NCBI GenBank assembly: GCA_037833965.1
Contig: AP031358.1
Coordinates: 23,878,001 to 23,942,000 of the forward strand
Direction of reading: 5' to 3'
DNA length: 64,000 nucleotides
From: Marchantia polymorpha subsp. ruderalis
Lineage: Eukaryota > Streptophyta > Marchantiopsida > Marchantiales > Marchantiaceae
The stretch's first letter is position 1; every line of letters starts with the position of its first letter. Shown here piece after piece: positions 25,551 to 40,500 of this stretch. Below the pieces are notes generated by a model. It ran no database searches, was not told the DNA's origin, and saw only the letters and a program-made list of their open reading frames with translations. A program made the position numbers and the translations under genes.

Positions 25551-28500
25551 TCGAACCGACGGGGTAGGGTTTGCTTTCGATCTCTTTCTGGTTGTTAAAG
25601 TGCAGCGTTTGAATCAATATAAAAATCTGCGGCTCGTTAAGGGCTACTTAGTGGAGAAAATGGAAAATGCCTACCCTTCACTCTTACAATGGTTATGCAT
25701 TTTGTACTTTTTTCCTCGCCATCCAGGTTATAGCTTGGATACTTCAACGTTTTGCATGTGGTGACTTACATAATTTCCTTATCGTGTGCTACTTTGCATT
25801 TATTGCAGATTCATGCCATACTCCATACGTCCTGACTCGGCCCTTTATCTTTTCTAGATGTATCTAGATAAACTGGACCTTGTTACATGTCAAGCATCTC
25901 AAGAAGAAGAGCCTTGTGGGTTCATGAAACACAGTAGGTTTCTAGTGGGTTCAGTACTTCCCAGATTGGAACATTTCTTCGGAAGAAAGTGATCCTACTG
26001 ACAGCAAACATCGATGTGTCTAAAGTTGAAGGGTTAGACCAAGTAGCTGGGCTTGAGTGAGGGCCATTGTGCCTGCCTGCGTCTCTCGCCATCCTACTGA
26101 ATCACACTCGAGTGGATTCTCTCAGGTGACCAACTGGTCAAAGCATCGACCTCATCATCGCACTGCAACTATGGGCACAGGAACCGTAGATGTCGTAGTT
26201 AACTTAAAGTCGCGATTCGCGAAATCCTTACCCCGGAACGGAAGCAGAATTGACGGCGGGAATTTGCGGGCGGTGACGAAGACGAGGAGGAGGAGCAGAC
26301 CTGTGTGGTCTGCCTGCCTTCACTCTGCTCTCGCCAATCAAAGCTGCAGCAGCAGTTGCGTGGACGCTTTCGACACGGATAGTGCTTTGGTTTGATTGAC
26401 AAAATGCGGAGCCCGCCACCGCCTATTTATCCATGATCCATCAATCAGTCCCTTGCAAGTGCTAGTGCAACGTTCGCAACCTCAATGCACAGAATAAACT
26501 CTCAAGTCCGAGTCCGTCGCGAGCTGGGTTTCTACTCACTTACTTACTTACTTCGACCTGGAGGCTACCGGATCCGATCCTCAGAAGCAATCTGTACTCG
26601 CATCTGGCTCTGCTTGAACCACCTTCTCAGTCTGCTGAACATCCAAACCCGCTTTTCTGTCCCTTGGAGCTGAGAGGAAGGAAGGAAGGTGGCAGGCAAG
26701 CAGGATCCAGCAGCAGCAACCTTCCCTATCAAATTTAAATCATTATGGCATGAGGCAGCGTGCTGCTCTGCTCGTCCTATCTAGTGAGTTCGTAATGTAA
26801 TGGAATGTTGCCCAGGTGGACACAGCTTTCGAGTCCCCACTGAACTGAAACGATATACAGAGCACTATGATCTCTGATTACCAATCTCCAGTTTAAACTA
26901 GGCAAAGCTAGATGTTGTAGTTTTGGTCGTAGTAGAAGAGGTAGTAGTTGTTAGTTGCAACGAAACTCGAGTCTCGACACTCGCCTTATCAGAGTGGGAT
27001 ATCAGCATGTTAAGTGCGTCATTAGATTATATATGATTGATTTCGACAGACGAGGAAAGAGTACTGTAAGTTCTTAGTGGGTACTGGTAAGTGACTTTGT
27101 CAGACTAATTAGGCCCATAAAGCGAACAGCATTAGCCACTCTCTTAGCTGCGTTACGTAGATGGCGTCAGAGGTCATGGAGACTTCCTTCTTCGCTTGCC
27201 ATCGTGTCCCGTCTGGTCTTCGCATTGCAGTCGCGGAACTTACATGCGGCATGATCGTGCAGTGGAGAATCTTTCGACGGATGAAGTGGATTCCGCAAGG
27301 CGACGTTAGAGTATAAAATCGCACGAGGGCTAGTAAGATTCGCGCTCCTCCCTATCTTCGAGCAAATCAAAAGGAGCGCCTCTTCTTCCACTACGAGATG
27401 AAAGTACAGCAGTCATCCTTAAATCTCGCAGCATGTTGGGCTCACAGTTTCGTTTGTACTTGTTTCGCGACTTTGTTCTGTATTGGCGAGGTCATCATAC
27501 CTCTGAGCCCTCTCTAATTTTAGTATGTTCGAGGACTTTTGCAAACGACATCGCTGAGCAAGCTAGAGCATAATTTTAGTTCGGTCCTCTCGTTTTGTTG
27601 TGATCATAATCGCCCTTCTCGATTACGCTCCAGTGTGTGCTGTTCGCTCATTCCGTGGGAGCAAACGAAATTCTGTCAAATTCGTACAGAATACTTTCAA
27701 ACTCGTACCCCTCCCCATCGTCTCATCTTCTTCTCATGAGAGCTCGCAGATATGCTTCTGTTTGTTGGGAGTTCGAGAGTTGGCGACACCACCCAAAGTA
27801 TCAGGAGCAGGGACCGAGGGAGGGACCAGGAGCAAGTTGGCGGAGAATGGATGAGAGAAAGGAAGAGGGGACGGCAGGGAGGTTCTGATTGGGTCGGGTC
27901 AGGTGGGGTTTGACCTGTCAGAGAAGGTGGGTATTAAGTGCCTGCGGGCGGGCGGGCGAGCGGGCTGGGGTGAGGGGTTGCGGGCGTACGAGAAAGAGAG
28001 GATTGGGCTCTGGAGTGCTGGAGTTGAGTCTTGTTATGATTTACTGATGTGCTGTTATGTAATCAAAGGAGCTAGCTATATTCTTCCAACGGATCTTCGA
28101 CCAACTCAAGGCTGAAAAGTCAGCCTAACGGAATCAAAACATTTAGACCTCTCAAAGCGCACATAGGACTTTGCTTTTTGGAGGCGAGTGAATCTTCAAA
28201 TGTCGGAATAGGAGTTTCAAATTCATGTAGGGAAATTTTAAAGAGCGAGGTACGATTCCTCGACCGTGGAGTTTGTCAAGATCATGTGGGAAGAAAGCTC
28301 CGGCCTCAGGCTCAGGGTCTTCCCAGTGCATCCCGTATTAAATACGACCTTTCATTCCATACAGGCCATCCAAAAGCAATATCTGGCCGGAGAGGACGAC
28401 ATCATATACAAGGCGTATAATCAAGTTGCGAGATTCCCTGCGGCGCGTGGGTGGACCCCTCCCTCGCGCGCTCCCTCCTCTCCTCGTCCTTGCACTTGCA

Positions 28501-29020
28501 GAAAATGGAAAAAGACCAGCAACGACTCAGGAGGCCTGCTTTCTTTCGACTCAGCCACCTGGTCTGGTATAAGGGAGAGAACATGGTGGAGAGAAAGCCC
28601 AATTTATGGAGACAAATCCATACGGACGGAACGAATATGAGCAATAAAATATTGAGGATAATGTGCGGGATGATGCCGTGTCATGCCCCGGCCTGCTTGA
28701 CAACTGTCTGGGAGGAACATTTGCGATAGACTCTTAAAGTTTGTCCAATAACGTGGCTACCACCAACCCTACATCGTACTACACCTCCTTTGGTGCTATG
28801 GCGCGCCGACATGTGGCCCGAGCTATCTGATTCCCTCTAGACTGCAGCAGCGTAACATACGGTTGCAGCACACGATTCGAATGGATTGCTCTCGAGAGCG
28901 GCCTCGCCATGTCTCTTTTCCTTGTGCCCCAGCTCAGGGCCCAGGCCTTGCTCTCGCTCTGCCCGGCCCTGCCCCAGTGGGGGGAAGTCAGGGGTCTTTT
29001 CGCCCTATACGTGCCGGTAT

Positions 29021-29057
29021 TCCTCTCTCTCTCTCGCTCGCTCGCTCTCTCTCTCTC
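29021..29057 (+). repeat. CT microsatellite with CTCG interruptions
   Basis: TCCTCTCTCTCTC is followed by CGCTCGCTCGC and again CTCTCTCTCTCTC. Pyrimidine tracts of this kind are common in plant 5' leaders and core promoters. Confidence 0.8.
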
Positions 29058-29302
29058 ATTATGGGCTGGAGATGTCCACCTGGAATGTTCTTCCTGCTAG
29101 ACCGTTGACGGATGCTGTGCCCCGCTCTCGCTCACTACTCAGTGCGAGCACCCGCGCACCTTTTCAGCCGTCATAGTACAGCCAATGACATGAGCCTGGC
29201 CGGAGTTTTCCACGGCTTCGATCGCCTGTGCTGCAGGTCGCTCGCCCGAAACCGTCCAGAGGGCATCATTGTCCAAATTACGGGTTCTTTTCGTCACTAG
29301 AT

Positions 29303-29350
29303 GAGAGATGAGAGAGGTGAGAGACAGTGAGAGCAAGAGAGAGAGAGAAA
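29303..29350 (+). repeat. GA-rich microsatellite
   Basis: The tract consists of GAGAGATGAGAGAGGTGAG followed by longer GA runs, with a further GA tract at 29402-29428. It is purine-rich on the plus strand and so opposite in sense to the CT tract about 250 bases upstream. Confidence 0.8.
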
Positions 29351-32300
29351 GAATGATGAGCTCGCCCTCTCGCAGCGAGTACGTACGTAGTCTGTCTATC
29401 TGCCAGAGAGAGAGACAAAGAGAGAGCACTGACCTGTATCTGAGAGCAGGATCAGCTCTCAGTATTTCGTGGCCCGGGTGGGCGGGCCATGGTTCATGTT
29501 TCAAAGGACTTCGGAGTCGGGAAGATGGAGTCCGGAGAACTCGGTTGAACCTTGAAAGCGAAAGCGGAAGTGGCAATAGCACAGGGGAGGTCGTTGAACA
29601 GGATGTCGTGTGGAGTTGTGTTAAAACGCATTGTGCGCATTCAGTTGTCATGTTGACTTAATTTGGAAGGAAAGGTAAAGGACGAGCTTGTAGCGGAGAC
29701 AGGAAGGATGGCAGGCAATGGAGGATAGGTGCTAGGCACGGGGCAGACGGAGTAAAGGAGATCTGATTCGGGACGAAGGTCCTGAAGGAAAAGGAGTAGC
29801 CGAGACTGCAACTTCTGCGGCCGCTTCTGGCGTTTAGTGTCAGCATATGACCTTGGTGATACAGTGTGCTAGTCTGTCACTCACGCCCGGCAGTCAAGAC
29901 TGTCTCTTTGGGATCAGAGCGAACTGCGTATGATATTTTACACTCGTTGTTTGTTTTGTCTTGTCATATTCGATCGAGTTGAAGAGCTTGATTAAGAGGG
30001 ATATTTTTCTATCAACCTCGTGCTTTCGTTCCTCACCATCTGTGTACTCTTCCTCACTCCAGTGCCAAAACATTCGTCATCACTTGTGGAGCAGTTCATT
30101 GAAGACATTCCGATTAACAAACTCTGCGAAAAGTCCCTATGCTATACACAACGTCGTACAGGCCCAGACATGTAAATACCGGCGCTGTGATATGCAAACC
30201 ATTGACATTGCTATGCATTTCTTTGATGCTGGCCAAGTCAATGGCCTCGATTTTCTTTATCAAGTTCCTTATGTCGTACACTGATCAAAACTGCTTTCCC
30301 CCTGCCCATGCCTTCTCTCGAATCCTGAATAATATGGCCCACATCCCCAACCCCTCTCCCTATTTTGTAAATTACTCATCCTCCACATCATGGAAAGTTG
30401 CCTTGCCTCCGCGAGACTGAAGGCTCAGTTGACGTCTACATGGTGCGAGTATCTCCCTAATACCGACTAATCTATCATCTAACAGATCTGGCTCCCGTAC
30501 CATAGAGTTACAGTGGCTTCCGCGCCGTTTGCCCACACACTCGCATGGACGTAGGACGTAGATGAAATATACAAGATTGCCGCAACGTTCTTCACGACAT
30601 AAGTTTTACACATACGAAAACATCTAATATTCTATACGGGGTGCGCCTCTCGGCAATGATTGTGAGAACATATCCTTGCTAGCAAATAAAGCGTGAAGTC
30701 TGGGCAGTAATCAAAATTCTGTGTCGAAAATAACGACATACCATCCCACGGTGTAGGAGTCATGAGAATATCTTGAATTGCAAACGATCCACGAGACAAG
30801 ACGCAGGACGAGGTTGTTTTAAATATCAGCTTCAGAAGTCAAAATTCGGAAACAGGAAAGTATTATCGTGGGCGCAGGAAAATATTCGCTCATCCGTAAA
30901 GAGTGGCGTGACGAATACTCCGGACGTTGCGCAACAGCTTTTAGAACGTGCCACGCACGCAGCCCGAATAAGGTCTAGATACTCCAAGACATGGGATTAA
31001 GTACACCTTGTCCACATCCTCTGGTGAGTGAGCGAGCATCTGAACTGCTGCAGGGAAGGGATGAGCTTTAGTGGCCTTTTCCGCCCGGTGAACGTTTTTA
31101 CCAAGAGATAACGACGCTTCAACGAGACCACAACCATGTGCATACTGTACATTAAAAGACAAGTCCAGAGACCACGTGAAATTCAACAGCCTCGAGACCA
31201 CAGAACAGAGAGCGCATTTCGTATCGGTGGACACCACTCGCGTGAGAATAATCGCAAGTATCGACATCGACATCGACAACATACTCTCTGATAAAATGAG
31301 TAAAGTGGCGAAATCATGCAGAGCATCGACATACAAGAGTATGGATGTGCTATGATGTGCAGTGCAAGCACGGGCGAGCCGGCGAGCGAGCAAGTCATGT
31401 TTCTGCCTGATTTGAAAAAATGGTTTTCGCTTTACATTACAGCAGCATACACAGCAAAGCTAAAGCACGCTAGAAATTAAGAATCAACTGCCATGTCTGC
31501 ACTACATTGCCACCGCGCAGAACAGTGCAAGAGCCAGCACGCACGCGTGAACGATATCCCTGCTCCAAAACTCTGCTGATGAATAGGCGTTTCTATCCAG
31601 AGGTCCACGCACTGTCGTATCTATGAGAAGGCGTGTCTCGGTGGGATGTAGGGAGGAGGTTCACACTATCCCAGATTCATCTATACCTGCCTTTCCCTCT
31701 CGAGTCCAAACTGGATCCGAGAGATGAGATACAGTGAAACTAACGAAAAGTTTCCTACTCTATTCTGAGTGGGCACGTTATTGAGAAGAGAGGAGGTGAG
31801 GGAAGGAGGGACGAGATATGGCAACACCTACACTCAGACGCCCGCTCCGCTGTGTCTCGTACTTCCCCAAGCTCGATCCTTATCCCTTCCAGTCCCAATC
31901 GTACAGTGGTGCCTTCGTTGCAGAAGGAGGAGCCCCATGAAAGGTTAAAGACTCGGGTCAAGGGCAGATCACGCGGCTTCGGGTCGAGTGCAAAGCACGA
32001 GGTTTAGAGGGAGCATCACTGAGAATGAACTTGACCCTTTCTTCGGCGTAGACTGGAACCGCGACTGCAAGGGCTTCATATGAACGTAACAATGAAAAGA
32101 TCGACCATCGCCCCGTAAACAAAGCAAATTTCTCGAGCGATAAAATTCCAACGTCACCGTCAAACTGGGTCAAGCGGGTCGAGAGTGTGGGTAGGGGGGA
32201 GAAGAGGGGGTGAAGGGACGCGACCGGGTAGCATCCGCGTGGCGAAACGTATGGGAGCTTGACTTCAGCGTGAACGTATAACTCATGAGTGGCAGCAGGC

Positions 32301-33460
32301 AAGAAAAAGGTCGACATGATAAAGAGTCAGTGCCACATTACTCCGCAAGTTGATGATGATGATGAGCCAGGCCAGTCGTGGTGGGTTGGCAAGAACGAAC
32401 TAGACACCCACTCGGGCACCAATCGCTTGCCATGCCAGCCCGGCGACCCACATTACATACTCTCTTCATAATTCCCAGCAGCTTTCAGTGCCGGTGCAAA
32501 CACATGGGCAATACGGGGACGCAGATCCTCAAATTCGAGCGCCCCTTGAGCTTATAGATTGATCGGTAGTGGGTGGTGCTGCAATCTGCTGACATTCCTG
32601 GAAAACCGCTCCGCTTGGTTGCTTGAGTTGAGTCGAGTTGAGATGACTGTGACAACGTCGGTGAGAGCCAAAGGTCATGAAAACCCGCAGGCAGAGAGAA
32701 GATTCGGACAGAGGTAGTATACACGAAACGGTGTGCTGGCGCTCGCAAGAAAAAACCCGCCTTCTTTGGTGCTCGCACATGATCATCACCATCTCCTCAT
32801 CGATGCTGAATGGTGGCAAATGAGGCTGCCTGCCAGGAAAACAAGAAGAAGACGGGACAGTTTCTTCACTCTACCACCAGCCAGAATTGGTCGGCAGACC
32901 AGACACATATGGCGGCTGGGAGGAAGGGAGTCGGGTCGGGGAGCTGGGTTGAGATGGGTTTGAAGGATATCGTCAGGCTGTGTAATGTTACAGAAGCTTC
33001 CCTGAAGATGTGCCCGGGGAGCGTGGAGCGCAATCTCTTCGACTGTGAAAGTTGATTCAGAGAATTACAGTCGACTTCCATCTCGCTGATACCTGTTGCT
33101 CAAAAGTGTACATCACGAGCTCGGAGGCTATGGCAGAAAGTAGAGTATGAGGGACGGCGAGCCCAGCAACGAGGAAATCCACTTGACGTACATACGTAGG
33201 GCCAGTGCTGCGATGAAGCGATGGCGGTTGAGGATGGAACCAAAAGTGGAAGAGAAGCCTCCGGAAGAGCGGATGTTACAGTAGAGTCACATAATCAGGA
33301 CAGGGGACCTTAAAGCCGATGCGTGAGTGTACAGACAGACAGGTCGATTGCACCGAAACCCTCAGCCTTTCGTGGGAGTTCCAGCGTAACGCCCCTCGTT
33401 ACCCTAGACTGCGCAGGAGACTATACAACACACGGTCTAGGACAGGGAAAGCCGAGCGCT

Positions 33461-34217
<757 letters not shown>

Positions 34218-37200
34218 GACTGGTTTCTGATAGTCCCAACAACCTGCCGAACGACAGTCGTCGTCGATTCGCAAGCTCCGTCACAGGCCCGCGGGCGAAT
34301 GGCCAAGCAAGCGTCTCCACGAGCCACCCTCACAAACTACTGATGCTGCTGCTGAAGCTCGCGACCGGAACCGGGGTCCCTCAACCCGCCTCTTCGCTTC
34401 GCATAAAAAGGGCCTGGAATTCAAATGCCCAAAAAAATCTGGCTCCACGCTTACAATACGCACGCGCCTCCTCTGGTTTCAAGTCGACGACAATCGCCCG
34501 ACCAAAATCTCCGGCTGCGCTCCAATCGACCGATTGACCCTGAGACTTGCGCGCTTCAACAACTGTCACCACTTCCGCTGCCAGCTCCTGTGATATCAAG
34601 AAACGCCTCCTAGACCACCATCCCGCAGATGCCCCGCAACAAAAACTCCTCGGCACCTCGCCTCCGGGCTAGCCGAGAGAGAGGGAGGAGCTGTGGAGCG
34701 AGAGAAGGGAGAGCAGTGAGAGTGCTAGAGATAGAGAGCGAAAGAGAGGATGAGGTGAAGAGCTAACACAGCAGACAACAGAGAGCGCCGACTGAGAGTC
34801 AGTGTTAAGGGAGCTCTGAAGGCGAGGAGTAGCAGCTGTAGTAGTAGTTGTAGTGGCACTAGTAGTAGGAGGATGAGGAAATGATGTAGTGGTTCGTGTG
34901 TTTTAGTATACCGGTAGAAAGAACTAAAGTGTGAATTGGTATATTGCCTTGTCTGCCTGCGCCTGCCTGACGACGAGACCAGGAACAACTGAACGAACCG
35001 AACTGCGAGCTAGCTCGAGATATGCTAATGTCGATACGGAGAGCGAAAGTGAGAAAGGGATCCTGAACATCGCAGGACCGAGTATTAATGGAGAAGGTGG
35101 GAGGAGAAAGCGAAGAGCCAAGGCCGGAGCAAGACAAGGATGGCGGATGGACGTGGGTGCCAGGGAGAAAGGTCATCGCAGGCGCTACTTTAAACTCTCA
35201 ATAATGCCGCCTCCTTTTTCTCCTCCTCCTCCTGCTGCTGCTGCTCTGCGGCTTCGATCCCCCTGCACTTCCCTCCGCAACAAGCACTGGACCGCACTGC
35301 GACCCCCAAATTCTCCTCCCCCCAGTGGGAGCAAGGAGAATCTGGCGCCCTAAACCGGTTGCCAATTCCTCGTCCTTCGTGACGGCCATGTAGAGCTGGG
35401 CTTCGCGGTCGCGAACCATGCAAGCGATAGGCTTGGCGGACCCACAGGGCTAATCGGAAACTGGAGACTCGAGTCAGGTCCTACCAAACAATTCCCGCGG
35501 GGCGAAAGAGAGCGTCGCGAACCAATCACGCGACGCTGGTTCGTCGCCATCACCCAGTTGACGAGCACCGGTGGACGTCGCCATCACTATTGCGTGGGCG
35601 GTTGATGCCACGCGTATTGATTCCGATTCCCTGTCGCTGCCCCACCACCACTGTCGCTCGGAAGTCGCTTTCGCAATTCCTGTTTGACGACGACACCGAT
35701 GGATCCCTGATCTTCGTCACGCGCCGGACCTGACCTGACCTGCCCTTCCCGACCCATCCTTAGGCCTGCCCCGCCTGTCGACGACGACCTCAGGCTCGAT
35801 GTCCACATCATGCTAGTCTGCCCGTCCTCCTCCTTCCTCGTGCCCGGCCTGGTGCTGGCAGCTGCTGGAACTTGATTCTCGCTTGAAGGATGCCGGGCCT
35901 AAGTAGGTACTTACTTTAGCATAGCTCAGGTTAGCTTATGACAAGCCACTTTGGTCCTTACATTTGCGAGGAAACGCAATGATGCTGCCACCCCCATTTT
36001 AAAGGACTGCTCGTCATTCGCTAACTGATGTTTTACATCCACGACCTTTTGCTTTCCACGGCTTGTGTTGGTGCCGAAGCTCTCCGAATAACTTTAAGCA
36101 AACAGATTCTCTTCTATTTTGGGCCTCTCTTTTATTCTGTCGGTCCTCGGTCCCGTTAACCTTTGGGAAAAGCGAATCTAAAGTAACTAACTTCGCTTTT
36201 CCTTTCGTTTTACTGGCAAAGTCATCAGCATCGCAACACTTGCGGATATTCTCAACGCGGCATCAAACTTCAGTTCGTTGAATTTCTTGTCAGTAATACC
36301 CATTTTTACAGTATCCACTACCGTGCCACCGTTTTTTAACACTGACATGAGGTTGGAGGTTCAAACTCGACATAGAGTGCGCGAGATAGGTCATTATTCA
36401 CCAGATTTCTTCTAAATTGCGCAAGATTCTTCCCCCACCTTAACGCAATAAATGCGAAGGACCTGAAGGGAATTCCGCTGGAGGTCGCTCCAGTCCCTCT
36501 AATTTCTCTATGTCCGTATGTCGTATTGTATTTTGCATGCTTGAAAACTGAAGCACCGCAAACGAGAAATACACATAAACAAGTGGCTGCCGGTGGTATA
36601 AGTTAAACAGGTTGGGGATTTCTTATCAACAAGCGAATTTCAGAACAAATATGGAAGTTCAGCAATCCTCGCCCCTTCGTATCGCTCACTTTCCGTATGT
36701 GGATGGCGATCTCCACCTATGCGAGGGCTTATTTGAATAATACGTGATTAGACAACTTAGACGTCGGGACAAAGAAAAGATTCTCTGATGCACCCGAACA
36801 CTCGAATAGATCATGAGTCATGACCGTGAGAGACTGAAACATGTCGCTACTTACCCTTAAATAGTTAGTTTCAAGAATCAAGCCCCAGTTTTCAGGAGTT
36901 GATTCCCCGTCTTAATGCAACACCCTTTCGACAAAGTCACTGAAATATCTGCTCACGTAACCTGCTTTTTTTAACCTTCTTACCAAGTCCATAATTTAAT
37001 GCCGGATGACGTTAGTTGCTCTTGAATTCACAGGACCTGTATAGCAAGCGAAGCATAACCTCTCCATCCAACAATGCCAAGCATCTCCAGGACGTGGACC
37101 GACATACCTCCGTCGACTACGTATCCTCAAACAGCAAGTCCTCGTAACTTTTGGAGTCAATGAATGGAAATCTATGGGAAACTGCAATCTAGCCGATTAA

Positions 37201-37479
37201 CCCACAGCAGCAATTTCAAGAAGTTCGAGCATCTACTGCTACTACTGACTGAAAACCAGAGGACACGACAGGGAAGACACATGATACGCCTCTACACTGA
37301 AGTGACATATTGCCCCGAATACTCTTTAAGAATATTTATAATTATATTTAATATTTAATATAAGAATTTTTACTGCTGCTGGCATGATGGTCCAATTCGA
37401 CCAATTTTCTGAATGAGGATTTCAATTCTCACATAATTCTATTCTTTGTTCGCCCCCCAAGAGTTTAGTGCATTGCCGG

Positions 37480-37516
37480 AAAAACCCCATCATTTTCTAA
37501 CATGATGGGTTTTTTT
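37480..37516. repeat. Short inverted repeat
   Basis: AAAAACCCCATCAT and ATGATGGGTTTTTTT flank an 8-base spacer. The arms pair except for one extra C. It could form a hairpin ending in a T-run. No gene ends next to it, so a role as a terminator is not supported. Confidence 0.6.
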
Positions 37517-40500
37517 GGGTCAGCCCCATGACTCATTCAATCATCATGATTGCTTGACCATAGATCTGGAGTATCAATTGCTTCATTGTCCACGGCTTCC
37601 ATCTTGGACATTTTTCTGCTACCTCATCCCTAGAAACCTCACCCTATCCAAATCAAGGATTTTCCTGTTGCTGTATGAGGGTACTGGGAATTTGGTACGA
37701 ATCATGTGGGGAAGATATATCGTGAGAGTGTTTGTAAAGTATAAAGAGACGAGTGAGGAACTTTTCTTTCGTGGTCTATCTACACGTCGCACCGAATCAA
37801 TATACTAATATGCCAACGAGGCGTAGACGAGTGACTCACATACATATATCAACCCAGGAGATTTCGAACGAGGAGACACATCGCATAGCTTTCCTTGAGG
37901 AATTTGGAAACATCTTCGAAGAGATGCAAAATGAAGAAAAGATGAACCACTAGTGATAGTAAGACATTTATAAGAAGAAGAGCACCTAGTTAGGTTGTCC
38001 AGGGTGAAACCTGGTACCTTTTCAACGAGCCCAAACAGATACATTCCAAGTTCATCACTCAACCGACAACTTACTTTATTCATCCAGTTCTTGTAGACTT
38101 GGATTCTTTTATACATAGCAAAGTCAGTAGATTCTTTTGATTTTTAATAATCTACTAAATTTCGTCTCATCATTTTAAAGGTTTCAAATATCTAATAAAT
38201 GCACAATATGAACAATATGAGGATTATGTTTGGCATGCTTGTCATAAGTCCGAGTTTTAATATGTGATCTCATGACCATTATAGCCTTATACTACCATTT
38301 AATCGACTTTGATAGATACAACTCTCCGTTAGCCCCTAAAAGTCAGCTCAAGACCAAAACTCGACCACGACACATTACGAAAACCCAATCGAGACGTGTT
38401 CACTTCGATTTGAGTCTAACATTTTAAGTAAAAAATCCTTACCTCAGTAATCCGAATAGATCCCCGTCAGCGGATGGCCTAAGCTGTGAGACAAACTACA
38501 TATTGACGAAATCTGGATTTCTGTTTGATATGAACTGAATTGGTGGTAAGATACGCGTACATTATAAAATTCGGGGGAAAAATGAGGAAAAGAAAACAGT
38601 GTCTATGGTCTCCTAGCAAGCCCTTGTCTTCCGACCCAACAACAGATGACAACCGGACTTCTGCTAGTTGAGGACAGAAACCAAATCAGAACACCAAGAA
38701 GACAAAAAATTCTTTTTATCCTACTTTGCATCTTTCAACACAAACCCATATGAACGGAATTTCGGAAGAACTGATGCCGCATAATGGGATATAAAGAATT
38801 TTGAAAAACTAGTGTTGCCCTGCTTGGAACTTCTATATTGGTATTTCAAGCATCGGACTGGATATAAGTCGCGTATATTTAGTAGTCAATTCCACTTTCT
38901 ACCTCCAGTGCTTTACACGTAGCTAGAGGTGAACGAGACAGACATTTAAATACAGGTGCTAAGGAATGAACCATACCGCAAGAAAGAGACCAGCAAATTT
39001 CATCACCCGCCTATGGTAGGGCAGCTGAACTACCCCATCTTCGAGCTTCACTGGGATGGTGCGACGGCAGAATATATGAGTAAACTATTTGAGAGAAATG
39101 AATATTAAATTTATTGTTCGGAACACCAAAAGACGAAATCTCTCCACTTTTGCGACCCTTGAGCTCTTTACACACGTGCTCGCTCTCTTTCCATTCCTCA
39201 CTCCATCTCTCTACTTTGCCGTCAATTTGTCAACTCTTATGTTGTCAGATTCTCCCATTTAGCCCACATTTCTCACCTTCGTGTGTTGGCCATCTCTCGT
39301 CTCTAGTCAAGTCCCATTAGATGCCGGATGTCCCCGATTTCCATTGGATCCTTTCAAGCGAATCTCCTGCACAACTTGCACCTCCTGTCTAAGGACAAGT
39401 GAAGTGCCATGGTTGGGTAGGATATAATAAGTACTTTATTTATATATGCGTGTATCCGTATACTGTAAAGTATCTTCCTCTTTTTTTGTTCTTTGTTAGC
39501 CCGTTATAAATATATTTCTCATTCAGCATATGAGGTATAAATTTATATTTGTCTGCAGCTTGATTATTTTGAACGCGTTCGAAGGTGTTTATAGATTTGA
39601 AAATAAGAAATGTCTTCAAACATATGACTAGATTTAAGTAAGTGCACTATTTTCACGTCAGGATTAGATGCCCTCAGCTTCATTGTACCCAGCATGTGGT
39701 ATATCCCTTTCAGAGACTGAATAGTGTAAGATACAACATCTACAAGGTCATATTAAGATGAAAAAACTAGGGAGTTTGGGAAAATTGAGAATGTTTTGAT
39801 CCCCATTTACTCGTTATAGACACTTATATAGACAAGTATTTTTCCCACCAGGAACTTGCTAAATTTATAAGTTTCTTATCGTTTGATGGTCATTACCTCA
39901 CGGCCTATTTTAAGTCAGTTATCTCATATGTGAAAGCAACTAATGGTTTGTATTAGTTCAATTACTCTCCCTCTATTGAAGTATTTTTCTTCAATCACAC
40001 TAGTGGAAAGATATATTTTCACGTATAAAGGATTAGATCCAGTACCGCTTGTACAGATAGAACTGACTCTCAAATGAAATCTTCTTGTATAACTTGAAGC
40101 GTATCTTTGTCGAGATCCATTGTTCCAAGTTCATGACTTTTTTGTGTCTAGGCTGCCAGCAGAAACTAGCACTCTGCTGCTTGATTATGCTACTCACAAA
40201 TATATTATTACTTTCTGAGCTTCTAAGAGCACAAAAGAAAGCCATGCGCTATCATCGAAAAGAATCAAATGTACATAATTTTTTACAAGTAAGTACGATT
40301 TTCTTCTTGTTATCTGTTTGTCTATTGGATGAAAAAATCAAAGGAATCAAAATTTGTAGACTGGGATCGAGAAAAGCTAGATTCAGTTCGGATTAGCTCG
40401 GTGTTAAATAAATAAATGTATTTTTCTACAGGAAATAACTTGTTAGCATGATGCATTACTTGCAAGTATTTTTTAAATAAGAAAGCTCAATAAAAGGTGG

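Larger units (their letters stand above)
25551..33460. other. Moderate to high GC intergenic DNA, no recognised gene
   Basis: The region is richer in C+T and G+A tracts and in CG dinucleotides than the flanking blocks. Many short frames overlap on both strands; the largest is 170 residues at 29139-29651 (-), whose composition is dominated by Ser/Leu from GA/CT repeats. I found no supported gene. Leader-like CT tracts near 29.0 kb and GA tracts near 29.3 kb could mark promoters of non-coding or unrecognised transcripts. Confidence 0.45.

Noticed and set aside
29139-29651. 170-residue minus-strand frame, the longest in the middle of the window
   Set aside because: Its Ser/Leu-rich composition comes from GA repeats, there is no recognised domain, and no splice partners were found.
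37480-37516. Hairpin followed by a T-run as a transcription terminator
   Set aside because: No gene ends there and the setting is a plant nuclear genome, so the resemblance to a bacterial terminator is not meaningful.
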